Assembly: GCF_003293845.1 (NCBI RefSeq)
Contig: NZ_QLST01000002.1
Span: forward strand, 62,001-126,000
Direction of reading: 5' to 3'
DNA from: Flavobacterium tibetense
GTDB taxonomy: Bacteria > Bacteroidota > Bacteroidia > Flavobacteriales > Flavobacteriaceae
Length of the DNA stretch: 64,000 nt
In this document: positions 1 through 8,267 of the stretch, one piece after another
How positions within the stretch are numbered: the stretch's first letter is position 1
Layout of the letters: each line of letters begins with the position of its first letter
Position numbers and translations under genes: made by a program
The notes under the pieces: model-generated
The model's database searches: none
What the model was told of the DNA's origin: nothing
The model's input: only the letters and a program-made list of their open reading frames with translations

Positions 1-506
1 TTGGACAAAAAGACTTAGGCAACGGAATTGTAATTCTTCTCTCTAAAAACGACCGAAAAATTTGGATTGCTCCCGGTTATGGTGCAGAAATACGTTTAAC
101 AGCTGGAGTTAATGGAGAAATTATACGAAATATAATTACTCCAGAATTCAAAGCAGGAAGTTACTACAACGGCTTAGACAAAGGTGCTGATGCTATTTTT
201 GATGTTTTAAACGGAGAATTCAAAGGTCAACGCAAATCAAACAAAAAATCTTCTCCGATTCCTATTTTTATTTTTATAGGAATTGTAATTGTAATAATCA
301 TACTTTCTTCCAAAAACAAAGGTGGTCGAGGTGGCAACAGCGGAAGATTTGCTGGACCAAGTTTGGGCGACATTATTATACTAAGTAGCTTAGGAAGAAG
401 TGGCGGATTCGGTGGCTCATCAGGCGGTGGTTTTGGTGGTGGCGGATTCGGTGGTGGTTTTGGCGGCGGTGGATTCTCTGGTGGTGGTGCTGGCGGAAGT
501 TGGTAG
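1..506 (+). CDS. TPM-domain (YgcG-like) membrane protein, C-terminal part
   Basis: The reading frame is open from the left edge (first full codon at base 3) to TAG at 504-506, so the N-terminus lies outside the window. The visible part holds the second half of a TPM fold (around the residues IWIAPGYG), then a single hydrophobic segment (PIPIFIFIGIVIVIIIL) and a Gly/Ser/Phe-rich tail ending in GGAGGSW. This order (extracytoplasmic TPM domain, one membrane helix, glycine-rich tail) is typical of YgcG/TPM_phosphatase proteins, which are membrane-anchored with poorly defined roles; some relatives act in photosystem repair or as acid phosphatases. The antisense reading of the Gly-rich tail is a compositional artefact. 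Function here is inference only. Confidence 0.8.
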   Translation, partial: GQKDLGNGIVILLSKNDRKIWIAPGYGAEIRLTAGVNGEIIRNIITPEFKAGSYYNGLDKGADAIFDVLNGEFKGQRKSNKKSSPIPIFIFIGIVIVIIILSSKNKGGRGGNSGRFAGPSLGDIIILSSLGRSGGFGGSSGGGFGGGGFGGGFGGGGFSGGGAGGSW

Positions 507-850
507 GAATCAAAGTGGAAAGTAAAAAGTACAAAGTGGAAAGTTTTGAGATTGATTTTCGGATTTTTGACACGAAGACACGAAGTCGCTAAGATTTTTT
601 ATTTTTTTCTATTTTTTAAATCTGTGTTCCAAAAAAAGAGACGTAAGAAATTAGATTTTCTGATTTTGGAATTTGGAATTTAAAATATTGGAATTCTTTC
701 TTTTAACCACAAAGGAAACAAAGAAGGCACAAAGTTCACTAAGATTTTCGGATGTTCAGATTTCAGATAATTGGAATTTAAATTATTGAAATTTTTGTTT
801 GAACTTGATTTTTGAACTTGAACTCGACATTGAATTTGACATTAAATAAT
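507..850. repeat. Intergenic mosaic of short period-7 and CACAAAG/CACGAAG repeats
   Basis: About 380 bases separate the TPM gene from the next gene and I see no ORF in them. Bases 512-546 are five 7-mers of the form AAAGTGG or AAAGTAA. Bases 569-592 hold an ACACGAAG duplication followed by a TCGCTAAG-like unit, and 705-741 hold CACAAAG-type units. Bases 665-690 contain TTTGGAA units. GATTTTCGGATGTT (743-756) and TTGATTTTTGAACTTG (805-820) recur exactly at 41010-41023 and 41075-41090. The region looks built from dispersed low-complexity repeat modules rather than from decayed genes. Confidence 0.75.
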
Positions 851-888
851 AAAAAAACTCGTTAGTATTTCCTAACGAGTTTTTTGTT
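851..888. terminator. Bidirectional rho-independent terminator
   Basis: CTCGTTAG (858-865) pairs with CTAACGAG (872-879) around a 6-base loop. The stem is flanked by an A-run on the left and a T-run on the right, so it can stop transcription from both sides. It sits directly against the stop codon of the minus-strand receptor gene. Confidence 0.85.
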
Positions 889-3675
889 TTAGTCCATAAA
901 TATCATTCCGTTTCCATCATCTTTTTTACCTCCAAATTTTTCTAATTTATACGTTAATGAAAACATAGCGTAACGTTGTAATACTGTATTTTCCATATCT
1001 GTAATGGCTGTTGGGGTAATGGTTCTTGTTGCGCTTATGTTTTGATTTAGTACATCGTAAACCTTAACTTTTGCTGTTAGTTTGTCTTTGTAAAAATTGT
1101 ATCCCAAACTTAAATTCCATAAATAAAAATCTTTTTGAAAGCCGTCTGCAATATTAGAATTGTAATTGTATCCAAAATCACTTCCAAAAACGAATTTTTT
1201 TGGCCAATAACTGGTAATTTCTAGCTTAGCACTGTGCAAGAAATTTTGGGCATTATCAATAATATAATTTGTAAAGTCGTTAGAAATGAAAGTATAGCGG
1301 TAAGATGGATTAACGGTAATGATTTCGTCAATTGACCAAGTTACATTTACTCGTGGGTTTAATGTAAAACTTTGTGACTCAAATAACGTATTATTGGTTA
1401 AACCTTGATTGTAATTTTGAGAAAATTGCATTCCAAAGCCATATTTAAAAGTTCTTTTTTCTTTTTTCAACGATTTATTATAATTAAACCCAACATATGA
1501 ATTATAAGCTCTATCTATATTTTCATAAGTTGTAATTGCTTTAAAATCTTCATTAAAAACTGTCGAAGCTACAACTTGATTTACATTAAAATCTCCGCCA
1601 AAATAAGCATAAAATCCACTTCTAGTAGCATAATCATAATTATTGTAATTGGAGTATAAAGTGTAATTTTCAGTTGGTTTCAAATTTGCATTTCCAATGA
1701 TTGTATTAATTGGATTAGCAAGGTTTTCAAATGGTAACAATTGATTTGCAGTAGGTAAATTAACACTGTATGTAAAATAACTATAAATCGATTTTGATTT
1801 CCCCAATGTTAAGCTAAAATACCCATTCATTTTAGGGTAAATGTAATTTTTATTGACCATTGTTTTATCAGATAAATACAAAGACTCATTTTCAAAGCGT
1901 ATGATCTCTGTTCCAACAGAAAGACTTCCTCTAATTTTCTTTTTTCTTAAACTTAATCCAACCATTGGAGTGATTGAATTAGTTGTTGATGAAATCTCAT
2001 TGGAAAGCAAATTATTAAAATTAGAATAAGAATTTGAAATAGCGTCAAAATCGAATGTTTGTCTAACGTCATCATTTTTTTTATAACTATAAATTGTCTC
2101 AAAAGAGAGGTTTAGCGAATCTAAAATTGGTTCGTTATAGCGAATACTAGACCTGAAACTGTCATTTTTAGAACGATCTAGTCGAAATTGATCACGCTCG
2201 TCGTTTGCATTTCCCGATTGAAAGAAAATAGTTGCAGTTTGTGTGTTTAGTTCTGATTCATTCTGACTATTTTCGTTGTTGAAAGAAAAACTTATTCCTC
2301 TACCTTTTTTCTTCAAACCTCTATAAAAATAGAGACTGTTACTAAACTTATTCTCTTGGCTTATCCAATTATTATTTCTAGTATTCTCGTTCAAAGCTAC
2401 TTGATTTTCATCAAAGGTGTTTTCAAATCCTGAATTCTTGTTTCTCATCTCGTTTTTCGAGAAGTTTGGACTAAGATAAAGTGTTGTAGTTGAATCTAAT
2501 TTTATTTCAAAATCAGAAGAAATGGAATGTCCGTCTGTTATCGAACGAGTTCTTGATTCCGCCAATGTATTGGTATTCCCTGTGGGTAATAAATTAATTC
2601 TGTTGGTTCTGTTGTTGTTGTTTGTTTCAGCACTAGAATAATAATAGCTTCCGTTTGGGTTGATTTTCTTATTAGCCCACTCATCTGCAAAATTAATTCC
2701 AATTAAATTTGATTGTGTTATTCCTTCATTACCTCCAAATTGCCTGCCATTTATCCCGAAACTTCCGTTATCATTAATCCAAATTGAAGTATTTCTTCCG
2801 CCGCCCATATTGTCAAATATTTCATCCATTGAAAACCCTACCGAGTTAATATTATTGGAAGAACTCAAAATACTGATTTTTTGAGTATCTTTAAAATAAT
2901 TGAATAACAAACTGGATTCATAGCGATCGTCAGTTCCATATCCTGCAGTGGCTTTACCAAATAATCCTTTGTTTTTATCTTCTTGAATGGTAAGATTGAT
3001 AGTTTTATCATTTGAAGTGGCATCTTGACCTGATAATTCTTCTTCTTTAGTCTTAGAATCAGTTACTTGAACTTTATCAATTATATCAGCTGGTAAATTT
3101 TTTGTTGCAATTTTCCCGTCTTTTCCAAAAAAAGGCTTGCCATTTACTAAGATGTTTTTCACTTCTTTTCCATTGACTGTGATTTTTCCTTCCTCGTCAA
3201 TCTCAACTCCAGGTAATTGTTTTAAAAGCGCTTCTACATTGGCATCAGGGCGTACTTTAAAAGAAGTCGCATTAAATTCTAACGTATCGCTTTTAATGGT
3301 AATTGGTGGTATTTCAGTTGCTACAGTAACTTCATTTAAATTTCCAATATTTTCTTCCATTACAAAAATTCCAAAATCAAGGTCTTCATTTAAATTTTTA
3401 AGACTTCTTGAAATCTCTTTAAAACCATTGTACGAAATTTTCAAAACATGTGGCAAATCACTTTTCTTCAATTTCATTTGAAAATTTCCATTACTAGCAG
3501 AAATCGTATAATCTACAACTGAAGAGTCTTTAACCGTTTTTACATAAACAGTTGCTGATTCTAAGCCTGAATTTGTAGTAGAATCAACTACTTTCCCTTT
3601 TATGGTGATGGTATTTTGGGCTGAAATAAAAAATGGAAGAATAAAAACGAAGTACAATAAAAATTTCTTGAGCAT
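889..3675 (-). CDS. TonB-dependent receptor-like outer membrane beta-barrel protein
   Basis: 928 residues. A signal peptide (about 1-19, ending FFISAQ) is followed by a carboxypeptidase-D-like regulatory domain (about 24-105), a plug-like region (about 118-225, with VNGKEVKNILVNGKPFF) and a long beta-barrel region rich in Asn/Tyr/Ser that resembles the OMP_b-brl_3 type. It should sit in the outer membrane and move or bind a substrate I cannot name. The last residues (IFMD) lack the usual terminal aromatic residue of barrels. It is monocistronic: it ends at a strong terminator and begins after a hairpin with a seven-T tract directly before the ATG. There is no SusD partner, so a glycan role is not supported. 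Confidence 0.85.
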   Translation of the reverse strand: MLKKFLLYFVFILPFFISAQNTITIKGKVVDSTTNSGLESATVYVKTVKDSSVVDYTISASNGNFQMKLKKSDLPHVLKISYNGFKEISRSLKNLNEDLDFGIFVMEENIGNLNEVTVATEIPPITIKSDTLEFNATSFKVRPDANVEALLKQLPGVEIDEEGKITVNGKEVKNILVNGKPFFGKDGKIATKNLPADIIDKVQVTDSKTKEEELSGQDATSNDKTINLTIQEDKNKGLFGKATAGYGTDDRYESSLLFNYFKDTQKISILSSSNNINSVGFSMDEIFDNMGGGRNTSIWINDNGSFGINGRQFGGNEGITQSNLIGINFADEWANKKINPNGSYYYSSAETNNNNRTNRINLLPTGNTNTLAESRTRSITDGHSISSDFEIKLDSTTTLYLSPNFSKNEMRNKNSGFENTFDENQVALNENTRNNNWISQENKFSNSLYFYRGLKKKGRGISFSFNNENSQNESELNTQTATIFFQSGNANDERDQFRLDRSKNDSFRSSIRYNEPILDSLNLSFETIYSYKKNDDVRQTFDFDAISNSYSNFNNLLSNEISSTTNSITPMVGLSLRKKKIRGSLSVGTEIIRFENESLYLSDKTMVNKNYIYPKMNGYFSLTLGKSKSIYSYFTYSVNLPTANQLLPFENLANPINTIIGNANLKPTENYTLYSNYNNYDYATRSGFYAYFGGDFNVNQVVASTVFNEDFKAITTYENIDRAYNSYVGFNYNKSLKKEKRTFKYGFGMQFSQNYNQGLTNNTLFESQSFTLNPRVNVTWSIDEIITVNPSYRYTFISNDFTNYIIDNAQNFLHSAKLEITSYWPKKFVFGSDFGYNYNSNIADGFQKDFYLWNLSLGYNFYKDKLTAKVKVYDVLNQNISATRTITPTAITDMENTVLQRYAMFSLTYKLEKFGGKKDDGNGMIFMD

Positions 3676-3716
3676 AAAAAAAGCTGTTAGTTAGTTTCAA
3701 TTTCTAATTAACAGCT
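3676..3716 (-). promoter_or_regulatory. Terminator-like hairpin abutting the receptor start codon
   Basis: On the minus strand a 13-base stem with one mismatch (3704-3716 with 3682-3694) and a 9-base loop is followed by TTTTTTT and then immediately by the ATG of the receptor gene. The layout resembles an intrinsic terminator placed in the leader, or a structure that hides the start. Regulation by attenuation is inference. Confidence 0.5.
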
Positions 3717-3765
3717 AAAGTCTTATTTTATTGTGTAAATAAAAAAATCTTACGAATTTTAACAT

Positions 3766-5076
3766 TTATTTCTGTCTGAAATAAATATCTATTGGAACAC
3801 CAGAGAAATTATAATGCTCTCTTAGTTTGTTTTCTAGGTAGCGTTTGTAGGGATCTTTCACATATTGTGGTAAATTAGCAAAGAACACAAACTGAGGCGT
3901 TGGTGTTGGTAATTGCATACAAAATTTAATCTTTACATATTTCCCTTTCAATGCTGGTGGCGGATTGTGCTCAATAATAGGCAACATCGTTTCATTGAAT
4001 TTCGAAGTGGCAATGCGTTGTTTTCTATTTTCGAAAACTTCAACCGCAGTTTCTAATGCTTTCAACAAACGTTGTTTGGTTAATGCCGAAACAAATAAAA
4101 TAGGCACATCTGTAAAAGGTTGTAATTCTTCACGTATTTTTCTTTCATAATCACGTGTCGACATCGTATCTTTTTCAATCAAATCCCATTTATTAACTAG
4201 GATTACGATTCCTTTTCTATTCTTTTCTGCTAACCAAAAAATACTTTGGTCTTGACCTTCAAAACCTCTAGTAGCATCAATCATCAAAATACAAACATCA
4301 CTATGCTCAATCGCTCTTACCGAACGCATAACCGAGTAAAATTCTAAATCTTCTTTTACTTTCGCTTTACGTCTAATTCCTGCAGTATCAACTAATTTAA
4401 ACTCAAAACCAAAACGATTGTATGTAGTATCAATGGCATCTCTTGTTGTTCCAGCAATATCAGTTACCACAAATCTATCTTCACCAATTAATGCATTGAT
4501 AAACGATGATTTTCCTGCATTAGGTCTCCCAACAACAGTAAATCTTGGTAACGGATTTTCTTCTTCAACAACATCCGGTAATTCAGGTAAAACTTCTACT
4601 AATTTGTCAAGTAATTCTCCAGTTCCACTACCACTCATTCCTGCAATCGTGAAATATTCGCCTAAACCTAAATTGTAAAACTCAACCGCATCTTTTTCAC
4701 GCTGACCGTTATCTACTTTGTTTACGGCTACCAAAATAGGCTTGGTTACTTTTCTAAGTAATTTTGCTACTTCAGCATCCATTGGGGTAATGCCTTCTTC
4801 CACATCCACCATAAAAATAATGGCATCGGCTTCATCAATGGCCAATTCTACTTGGCGACGAATTTCTCCTTCAAAAACATCATCCGATCCTTTAATATAA
4901 CCACCCGTATCAATTACCGAAAAGGCTTTTCCGTTCCACTCACTTTTTCCATAATTTCTATCACGAGTCACACCACTAACCGAATCCACAATCGCATCTC
5001 TACGCTGAATCAAGCGGTTAAAAAGGGTTGATTTCCCTACATTTGGTCTTCCTACTATGGCTACAATATTATTCAT
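3766..5076 (-). CDS. der: Ribosome biogenesis GTPase Der (EngA)
   Basis: 436 residues with two tandem GTPase domains and a C-terminal KH-like domain. First domain: GRPNVGKST at 9-17, DTGG at 56-59, NKVD at 119-122. Second domain: GRPNAGKSS at 183-191, DTAG at 230-233, NKWD at 295-298. Residues about 350-436 form the KH-like domain that contacts 50S precursors. This double-G-domain order is unique to Der, an essential late-stage 50S assembly factor in the cytoplasm. Length matches the family. The ATG is 20 bases downstream of a TACCTTTG -7 box (5096-5103), leaving a short leader. Upstream of that promoter lies a candidate structured element in the same orientation (5115-5260). Confidence 0.98.
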   Translation of the reverse strand: MNNIVAIVGRPNVGKSTLFNRLIQRRDAIVDSVSGVTRDRNYGKSEWNGKAFSVIDTGGYIKGSDDVFEGEIRRQVELAIDEADAIIFMVDVEEGITPMDAEVAKLLRKVTKPILVAVNKVDNGQREKDAVEFYNLGLGEYFTIAGMSGSGTGELLDKLVEVLPELPDVVEEENPLPRFTVVGRPNAGKSSFINALIGEDRFVVTDIAGTTRDAIDTTYNRFGFEFKLVDTAGIRRKAKVKEDLEFYSVMRSVRAIEHSDVCILMIDATRGFEGQDQSIFWLAEKNRKGIVILVNKWDLIEKDTMSTRDYERKIREELQPFTDVPILFVSALTKQRLLKALETAVEVFENRKQRIATSKFNETMLPIIEHNPPPALKGKYVKIKFCMQLPTPTPQFVFFANLPQYVKDPYKRYLENKLREHYNFSGVPIDIYFRQK

Positions 5077-5095
5077 ACTTCATTTTTTGAATTTG

Positions 5096-5103
5096 CAAAG
5101 GTA
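5096..5103 (-). promoter_or_regulatory. -7 promoter box of der
   Basis: TACCTTTG on the minus strand matches the Bacteroidota -7 consensus TAnnTTTG and lies 20 bases before the der ATG. Confidence 0.7.
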
Positions 5104-5114
5104 CACTTTTTTTT

Positions 5115-5260
5115 GAAGCTATTTCCAGCCATTCATTACAACTCCACAAATTTTCGCCTTTTTTTCTAGTATATTGCTGCCGCTTCTGAGGTCGCACCAG
5201 CAATAAAAGAAAAAATAGTTAAAAACTTTGCGGGGTTTTCATTCCTGTCTGGGCTAGGGC
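5115..5260 (-). ncRNA. Candidate structured intergenic element, copy A
   Basis: On the minus strand the element starts with GCCCTAGCCCAGACAGGAAT and ends with GGCTGGAAATAGCTTC followed by an A-run. The arms CCAG and CTGG can pair. The end sequence GCTGGAAATAGnTTCAAAAA recurs in copy C (59966-60120), and copy B (24108-24172) has the same layout with CCTG/CAGG arms. It ends just before the der -7 box, so it is probably not part of the der mRNA. From memory, similar paired-arm elements are scattered through Flavobacterium genomes. I cannot say whether this is a known Rfam family such as Flavo-1. Confidence 0.45.
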
Positions 5261-5316
5261 AATAAAATTTAAGGAACATTTGTTAAAAATTTATATATTA
5301 GCACAAAGCTTTCAAA

Positions 5317-5811
5317 ATGGAACCCGAAAAAAGCATCGCACTTCGTCCGAGATTCGAAGAAACTAGCGCTAAGAGCGTTACAGAAATTTTAGAAAAAGCC
5401 AAGTTGCTCAAAAAAGAATTGGTTGCCGATTACCAAATCAAAATTATCGACGACCATGTTTATTTGTATTTCAGTAAACATAAAAGAACGTATTATTCGC
5501 CGTTTCTTCAAATTGAATTGGAAGCTAACGAAGACCAAACCACAACGGTAAAAGGCTTATTTGGTCCGGAACAATTGTTATGGACATTTTTTATGTTTCT
5601 GCATTTTATAATTGCTGGAGTTTTTCTTGTGTTTGCTATGATGGCTTACACACATTGGTCACTCAACCAACCGATGAGATTTGATTTTACTATGATGGGA
5701 TTGATGGTGGTTTTTTGGTTTGTACTCTATTTCATTGCAAGAGAAAATAGAAAAAAAGGAATTCCGCAAATGCATGAATTGGAAGATTTAATGCGTTTGG
5801 TTATTCATTAA
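5317..5811 (+). CDS. Two-TM membrane protein of unknown function
   Basis: 164 residues. The N-terminal half is soluble and mixed charged (about 1-90). Two hydrophobic segments follow at about 88-112 (WTFFMFLHFIIAGVFLVF) and 124-142 (MMGLMVVFWFVLYFIA), then a short charged tail with a conserved-looking MHELEDLMRLVIH end. There is no recognisable catalytic motif. Close relatives appear in Flavobacteriaceae as uncharacterised proteins. It stands alone, reading towards the acyltransferase gene, and the two stop codons overlap by four bases (5808-5811). I do not know its function. Confidence 0.8.
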   Translation: MEPEKSIALRPRFEETSAKSVTEILEKAKLLKKELVADYQIKIIDDHVYLYFSKHKRTYYSPFLQIELEANEDQTTTVKGLFGPEQLLWTFFMFLHFIIAGVFLVFAMMAYTHWSLNQPMRFDFTMMGLMVVFWFVLYFIARENRKKGIPQMHELEDLMRLVIH

Positions 5812-6950
5812 TCCTTGAATGGATTGCGTTCTTGCCATTCGGTTTTGGGTTCTAAATATTTGAAAATAGTTCCAATGCATTTGTTTACGGCAAAAAAGTG
5901 ATGTTTGATAAATCCTTTCATCGCAACTGGTTTCGCTCCTACTGAACTTTTAATTTCTAAAGCGGTTCTAGCAAAAACTATGGTTTCAAATTGCTTTTTA
6001 ATGGAATAGGCTACCATGTCGTACAACATGTTCAAATACAACATCTTCTCTTTTTGAATCGACAAATCGTAGCCTAAAAAATACGTATCCATTGCAGAGC
6101 CATTCTTGATTAACGTATTAAAACCAATTAATTTTTCGTTCAAAAAATAACCGTAAAACAAGAAGTTGTCTTTCAAATTTTCTTTTAAGGTTTCAAAATG
6201 ATTTTCGGTGAGCATAAACGTGTTGAATGGTGCATTTTGTGCTACGGTTTCATACAAACTGTAGATTTCTTTTCTACGTTGTTGGATTTCTTCTAGTGGC
6301 AGTTTTCGCTTCTGAATTTCCACTTGTTTTTTTCTGGCGCGTTTGAATTGGTCGCGGTATTTTTTAGAAAGTGCTTTTATGTAATCGTCTTCAGTTTCCC
6401 ATTCTTTTGGAATGTCAAAAACCATATTTGGTTGGGTTGAAAATTGGTAATAATCAGGAAGAACTTTGGATAAAACAGTAGCTTCGTTTGCTTCAAAATC
6501 TTTAAAAACGGTCAAATGCACTTTTGTTCCTTCGCCTTTGAATTGATTTTCTAAAGCTTTCGCCGCTTGTAACAACACTTGCATCATTTCGGTAGACGAA
6601 ATAGCATTGGAATGAGCAAAAGCATTTTGTCCCGTTAACATGTTATTGCCAATAAACAACACATGCGAACAAAAATTCTTGAAGACAAATTTTCTAGCAG
6701 CAGTTTTTATGTTGGAATCTCTTTCACCATAAGAACTTACTTTATTCAAATCGATAAATTGTGAAAGTGCCACACCCACCAATTCTTGATTTTTAAAAAC
6801 GCCAATAAAATGACATGTCATGTTTTTTGGCGCCGAAATTTCAAGCACTTTCAAATAATTGGATTGCAAGAAAATAGTAGATGCAGCAATTGAATCCCAT
6901 TCTTTTGGAAGTAATTCAGAAGATTTGTAAATTGAAAATGTTGGCGTCAA
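5808..6950 (-). CDS. FemAB/GNAT-like acyltransferase (peptidogalycan-type)
   Basis: 380 residues, resembling the GNAT-fold FemAB-like family with large N- and C-terminal acyltransferase lobes. Visible signs are a basic central stretch (KKYRDQFKRARKKQVEIQKRKL), an ETVAQNAPFNTF-type motif and a second lobe with GYFLNEKLIGFNTLIKNG. Members transfer aminoacyl or acyl groups to cell-envelope or metabolite substrates; the substrate here is unknown. The only sensible start is a TTG at 6948-6950, directly beside the T-tract of the upstream gene's terminator, because the first internal Met is about 44 residues in. The start is therefore uncertain. The tail overlaps the convergent 5317-5811 gene by four bases. 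Confidence 0.75.
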   Translation of the reverse strand: MTPTFSIYKSSELLPKEWDSIAASTIFLQSNYLKVLEISAPKNMTCHFIGVFKNQELVGVALSQFIDLNKVSSYGERDSNIKTAARKFVFKNFCSHVLFIGNNMLTGQNAFAHSNAISSTEMMQVLLQAAKALENQFKGEGTKVHLTVFKDFEANEATVLSKVLPDYYQFSTQPNMVFDIPKEWETEDDYIKALSKKYRDQFKRARKKQVEIQKRKLPLEEIQQRRKEIYSLYETVAQNAPFNTFMLTENHFETLKENLKDNFLFYGYFLNEKLIGFNTLIKNGSAMDTYFLGYDLSIQKEKMLYLNMLYDMVAYSIKKQFETIVFARTALEIKSSVGAKPVAMKGFIKHHFFAVNKCIGTIFKYLEPKTEWQERNPFKD

Positions 6951-6951
6951 A

Positions 6952-6984
6952 ATAAAAAAATCGTCCTACAAATGTAAGACGATA
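6952..6984 (-). terminator. Terminator of the DUF1761 gene
   Basis: Stem TCGTCCTAC (6961-6969) with GTAAGACGA (6974-6982), one mismatch and a 4-base loop. Read on the minus strand it is followed by eight T. It lies immediately before the TTG start of the next minus-strand gene. Confidence 0.8.
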
Positions 6985-7021
6985 TGCTAATAAAAGTGTT
7001 AATAAAAATGCAATTTTCAAA

Positions 7022-7498
7022 TTATTTCCAACCGCAGATTATGGCTCCCATAATGGTTAAAGTAACCATCCAATAACCCGAGGTTACAAAAATATATTTA
7101 AATGAACGTTGTTCATACAAACCGTTAGTAGCTAAAATTGGGAATACGATAAACAATGCTGCAAAAAATCCGTGTAAAGCACCGTGCTGGAATGTTCTAA
7201 ACATGTCGCCATGCACTTCTAAAAAAGCGATTAATGCTGGATCATTGGCATTTCCACCAGCTAATTGTGCTGCTCCAACTTGATGAATCACAATCGTAGG
7301 CAACATAAATGCCAACATGAATGCGAACACAAAACTCAAACCGAAAACTTTTGCCATATTGGCTTGGCGCGCTTTTTCTTCAGTCATGCCAATTTCATTC
7401 ATCCAAATGGTTCCAAAAACTTTTGGATTGTACCAAATAAATCCGACTACGAAACTGGATGCTGCTGCCACTAAAATGGCTAAATAATTCATTTCCAT
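7022..7498 (-). CDS. DUF1761 family membrane protein
   Basis: 158 residues with four hydrophobic segments (about 4-22, 50-70, 104-124 and 136-155). The N-terminus (LAILVAAASSFVVGFIWYNP) and the IWMNEIGMTEE-like segment match DUF1761, a family of small inner-membrane proteins without an assigned activity. It is monocistronic with its own terminator (6952-6984). A compact insertion between helices 2 and 3 (QVGAAQLAGGNANDPALIAF) probably faces outside the membrane. Confidence 0.8.
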   Translation of the reverse strand: MEMNYLAILVAAASSFVVGFIWYNPKVFGTIWMNEIGMTEEKARQANMAKVFGLSFVFAFMLAFMLPTIVIHQVGAAQLAGGNANDPALIAFLEVHGDMFRTFQHGALHGFFAALFIVFPILATNGLYEQRSFKYIFVTSGYWMVTLTIMGAIICGWK

Positions 7499-7654
7499 AA
7501 AAAATAGTTTTAGTGATTAGTTACCCAAATATAAGATATATTTTTTAACATTTGTTTAGTTAAATGAACTGGTTTTAATTATGAAATATTTAGAAATTAA
7601 GATTCATTTCGTTAGAATTGAGCATGAAATCAAACTTATCTTTTTGGAATAGCA

Positions 7655-7683
7655 CAAAAAAAAGACCTTCTTTCGAAAGTCTT
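7655..7683 (-). terminator. Terminator of the J-domain/KTSC gene
   Basis: AAGAC (7662-7666) pairs with GTCTT (7679-7683) and TTC with GAA inside; the minus-strand reading ends in a run of nine T. It lies six bases from the stop codon. Confidence 0.75.
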
Positions 7684-7688
7684 CAGTG

Positions 7689-8141
7689 TTATTCTGCAGC
7701 AACTAATTTGCTTGAGCTTCGGTATAAAAAGTTGTTGTAAATATGTCTTCTTGCGAATCTACTTGGTGATTCTGCATTAATCATTTTAATGTAGGTGTTT
7801 TTTGGAACTCCAAAATATTCGTATTTATTTCCATCTAGAAAATTAATGTACAATACGTTATTTTCCATGTAAAAATCTAAGATGTTCACACTACCAACTG
7901 TTTGCGTATAAATCGCTTTATCTTTTTCTAAAGTTTCTGGAGCAATACTCACTAAAAAATGATATGCTTCAATTATAGCGGTACTTTTTTCTTCTGCTTC
8001 TGTTTTTTCAGTTGCATCTGTGAATTTATCAGGATGAAAATCTTTCATGCTGTTTCTGTAGATGGTTTTTAATTCTTTTAAAGTAGCGTCTTTGGTTACG
8101 TTCAATAACTTTCGGTACGCAACAATTTTATTCATGTTCAT
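7689..8141 (-). CDS. J-domain protein with C-terminal KTSC domain
   Basis: 150 residues. Residues about 5-70 form a DnaJ-like J domain: the HPD triad that stimulates Hsp70 ATPase is at 36-38 (DFHPDKF), between helices II and III. Residues about 85-145 (FYMENNVLYINFLDGNKYEYFGVPKNTY) match the KTSC domain, a small fold named for its C-terminal motif and often attached to lysyl-tRNA synthetase or nucleases. The combination suggests a DnaK co-chaperone with a nucleic-acid or protein-targeting module, but the client is unknown. It lacks the G/F and zinc-finger regions of true DnaJ. Confidence 0.8.
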   Translation of the reverse strand: MNMNKIVAYRKLLNVTKDATLKELKTIYRNSMKDFHPDKFTDATEKTEAEEKSTAIIEAYHFLVSIAPETLEKDKAIYTQTVGSVNILDFYMENNVLYINFLDGNKYEYFGVPKNTYIKMINAESPSRFARRHIYNNFLYRSSSKLVAAE

Positions 8142-8267
8142 AGGAAAAAAGTAAAATGCTTATAAAGCTTGTTGATAATCAATGTTTTAATTCAATTTTT
8201 TGAATTGCGTGCAAAAGTAGTACAATTAAATTATACGAACTAATTTATTCCACAAATAAACTGTAAT

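Noticed and set aside
376..573. Histidine/arginine-rich ORF antisense to the TPM gene tail
   Set aside because: It is the complement of the glycine-rich repeat tail; composition alone explains it.
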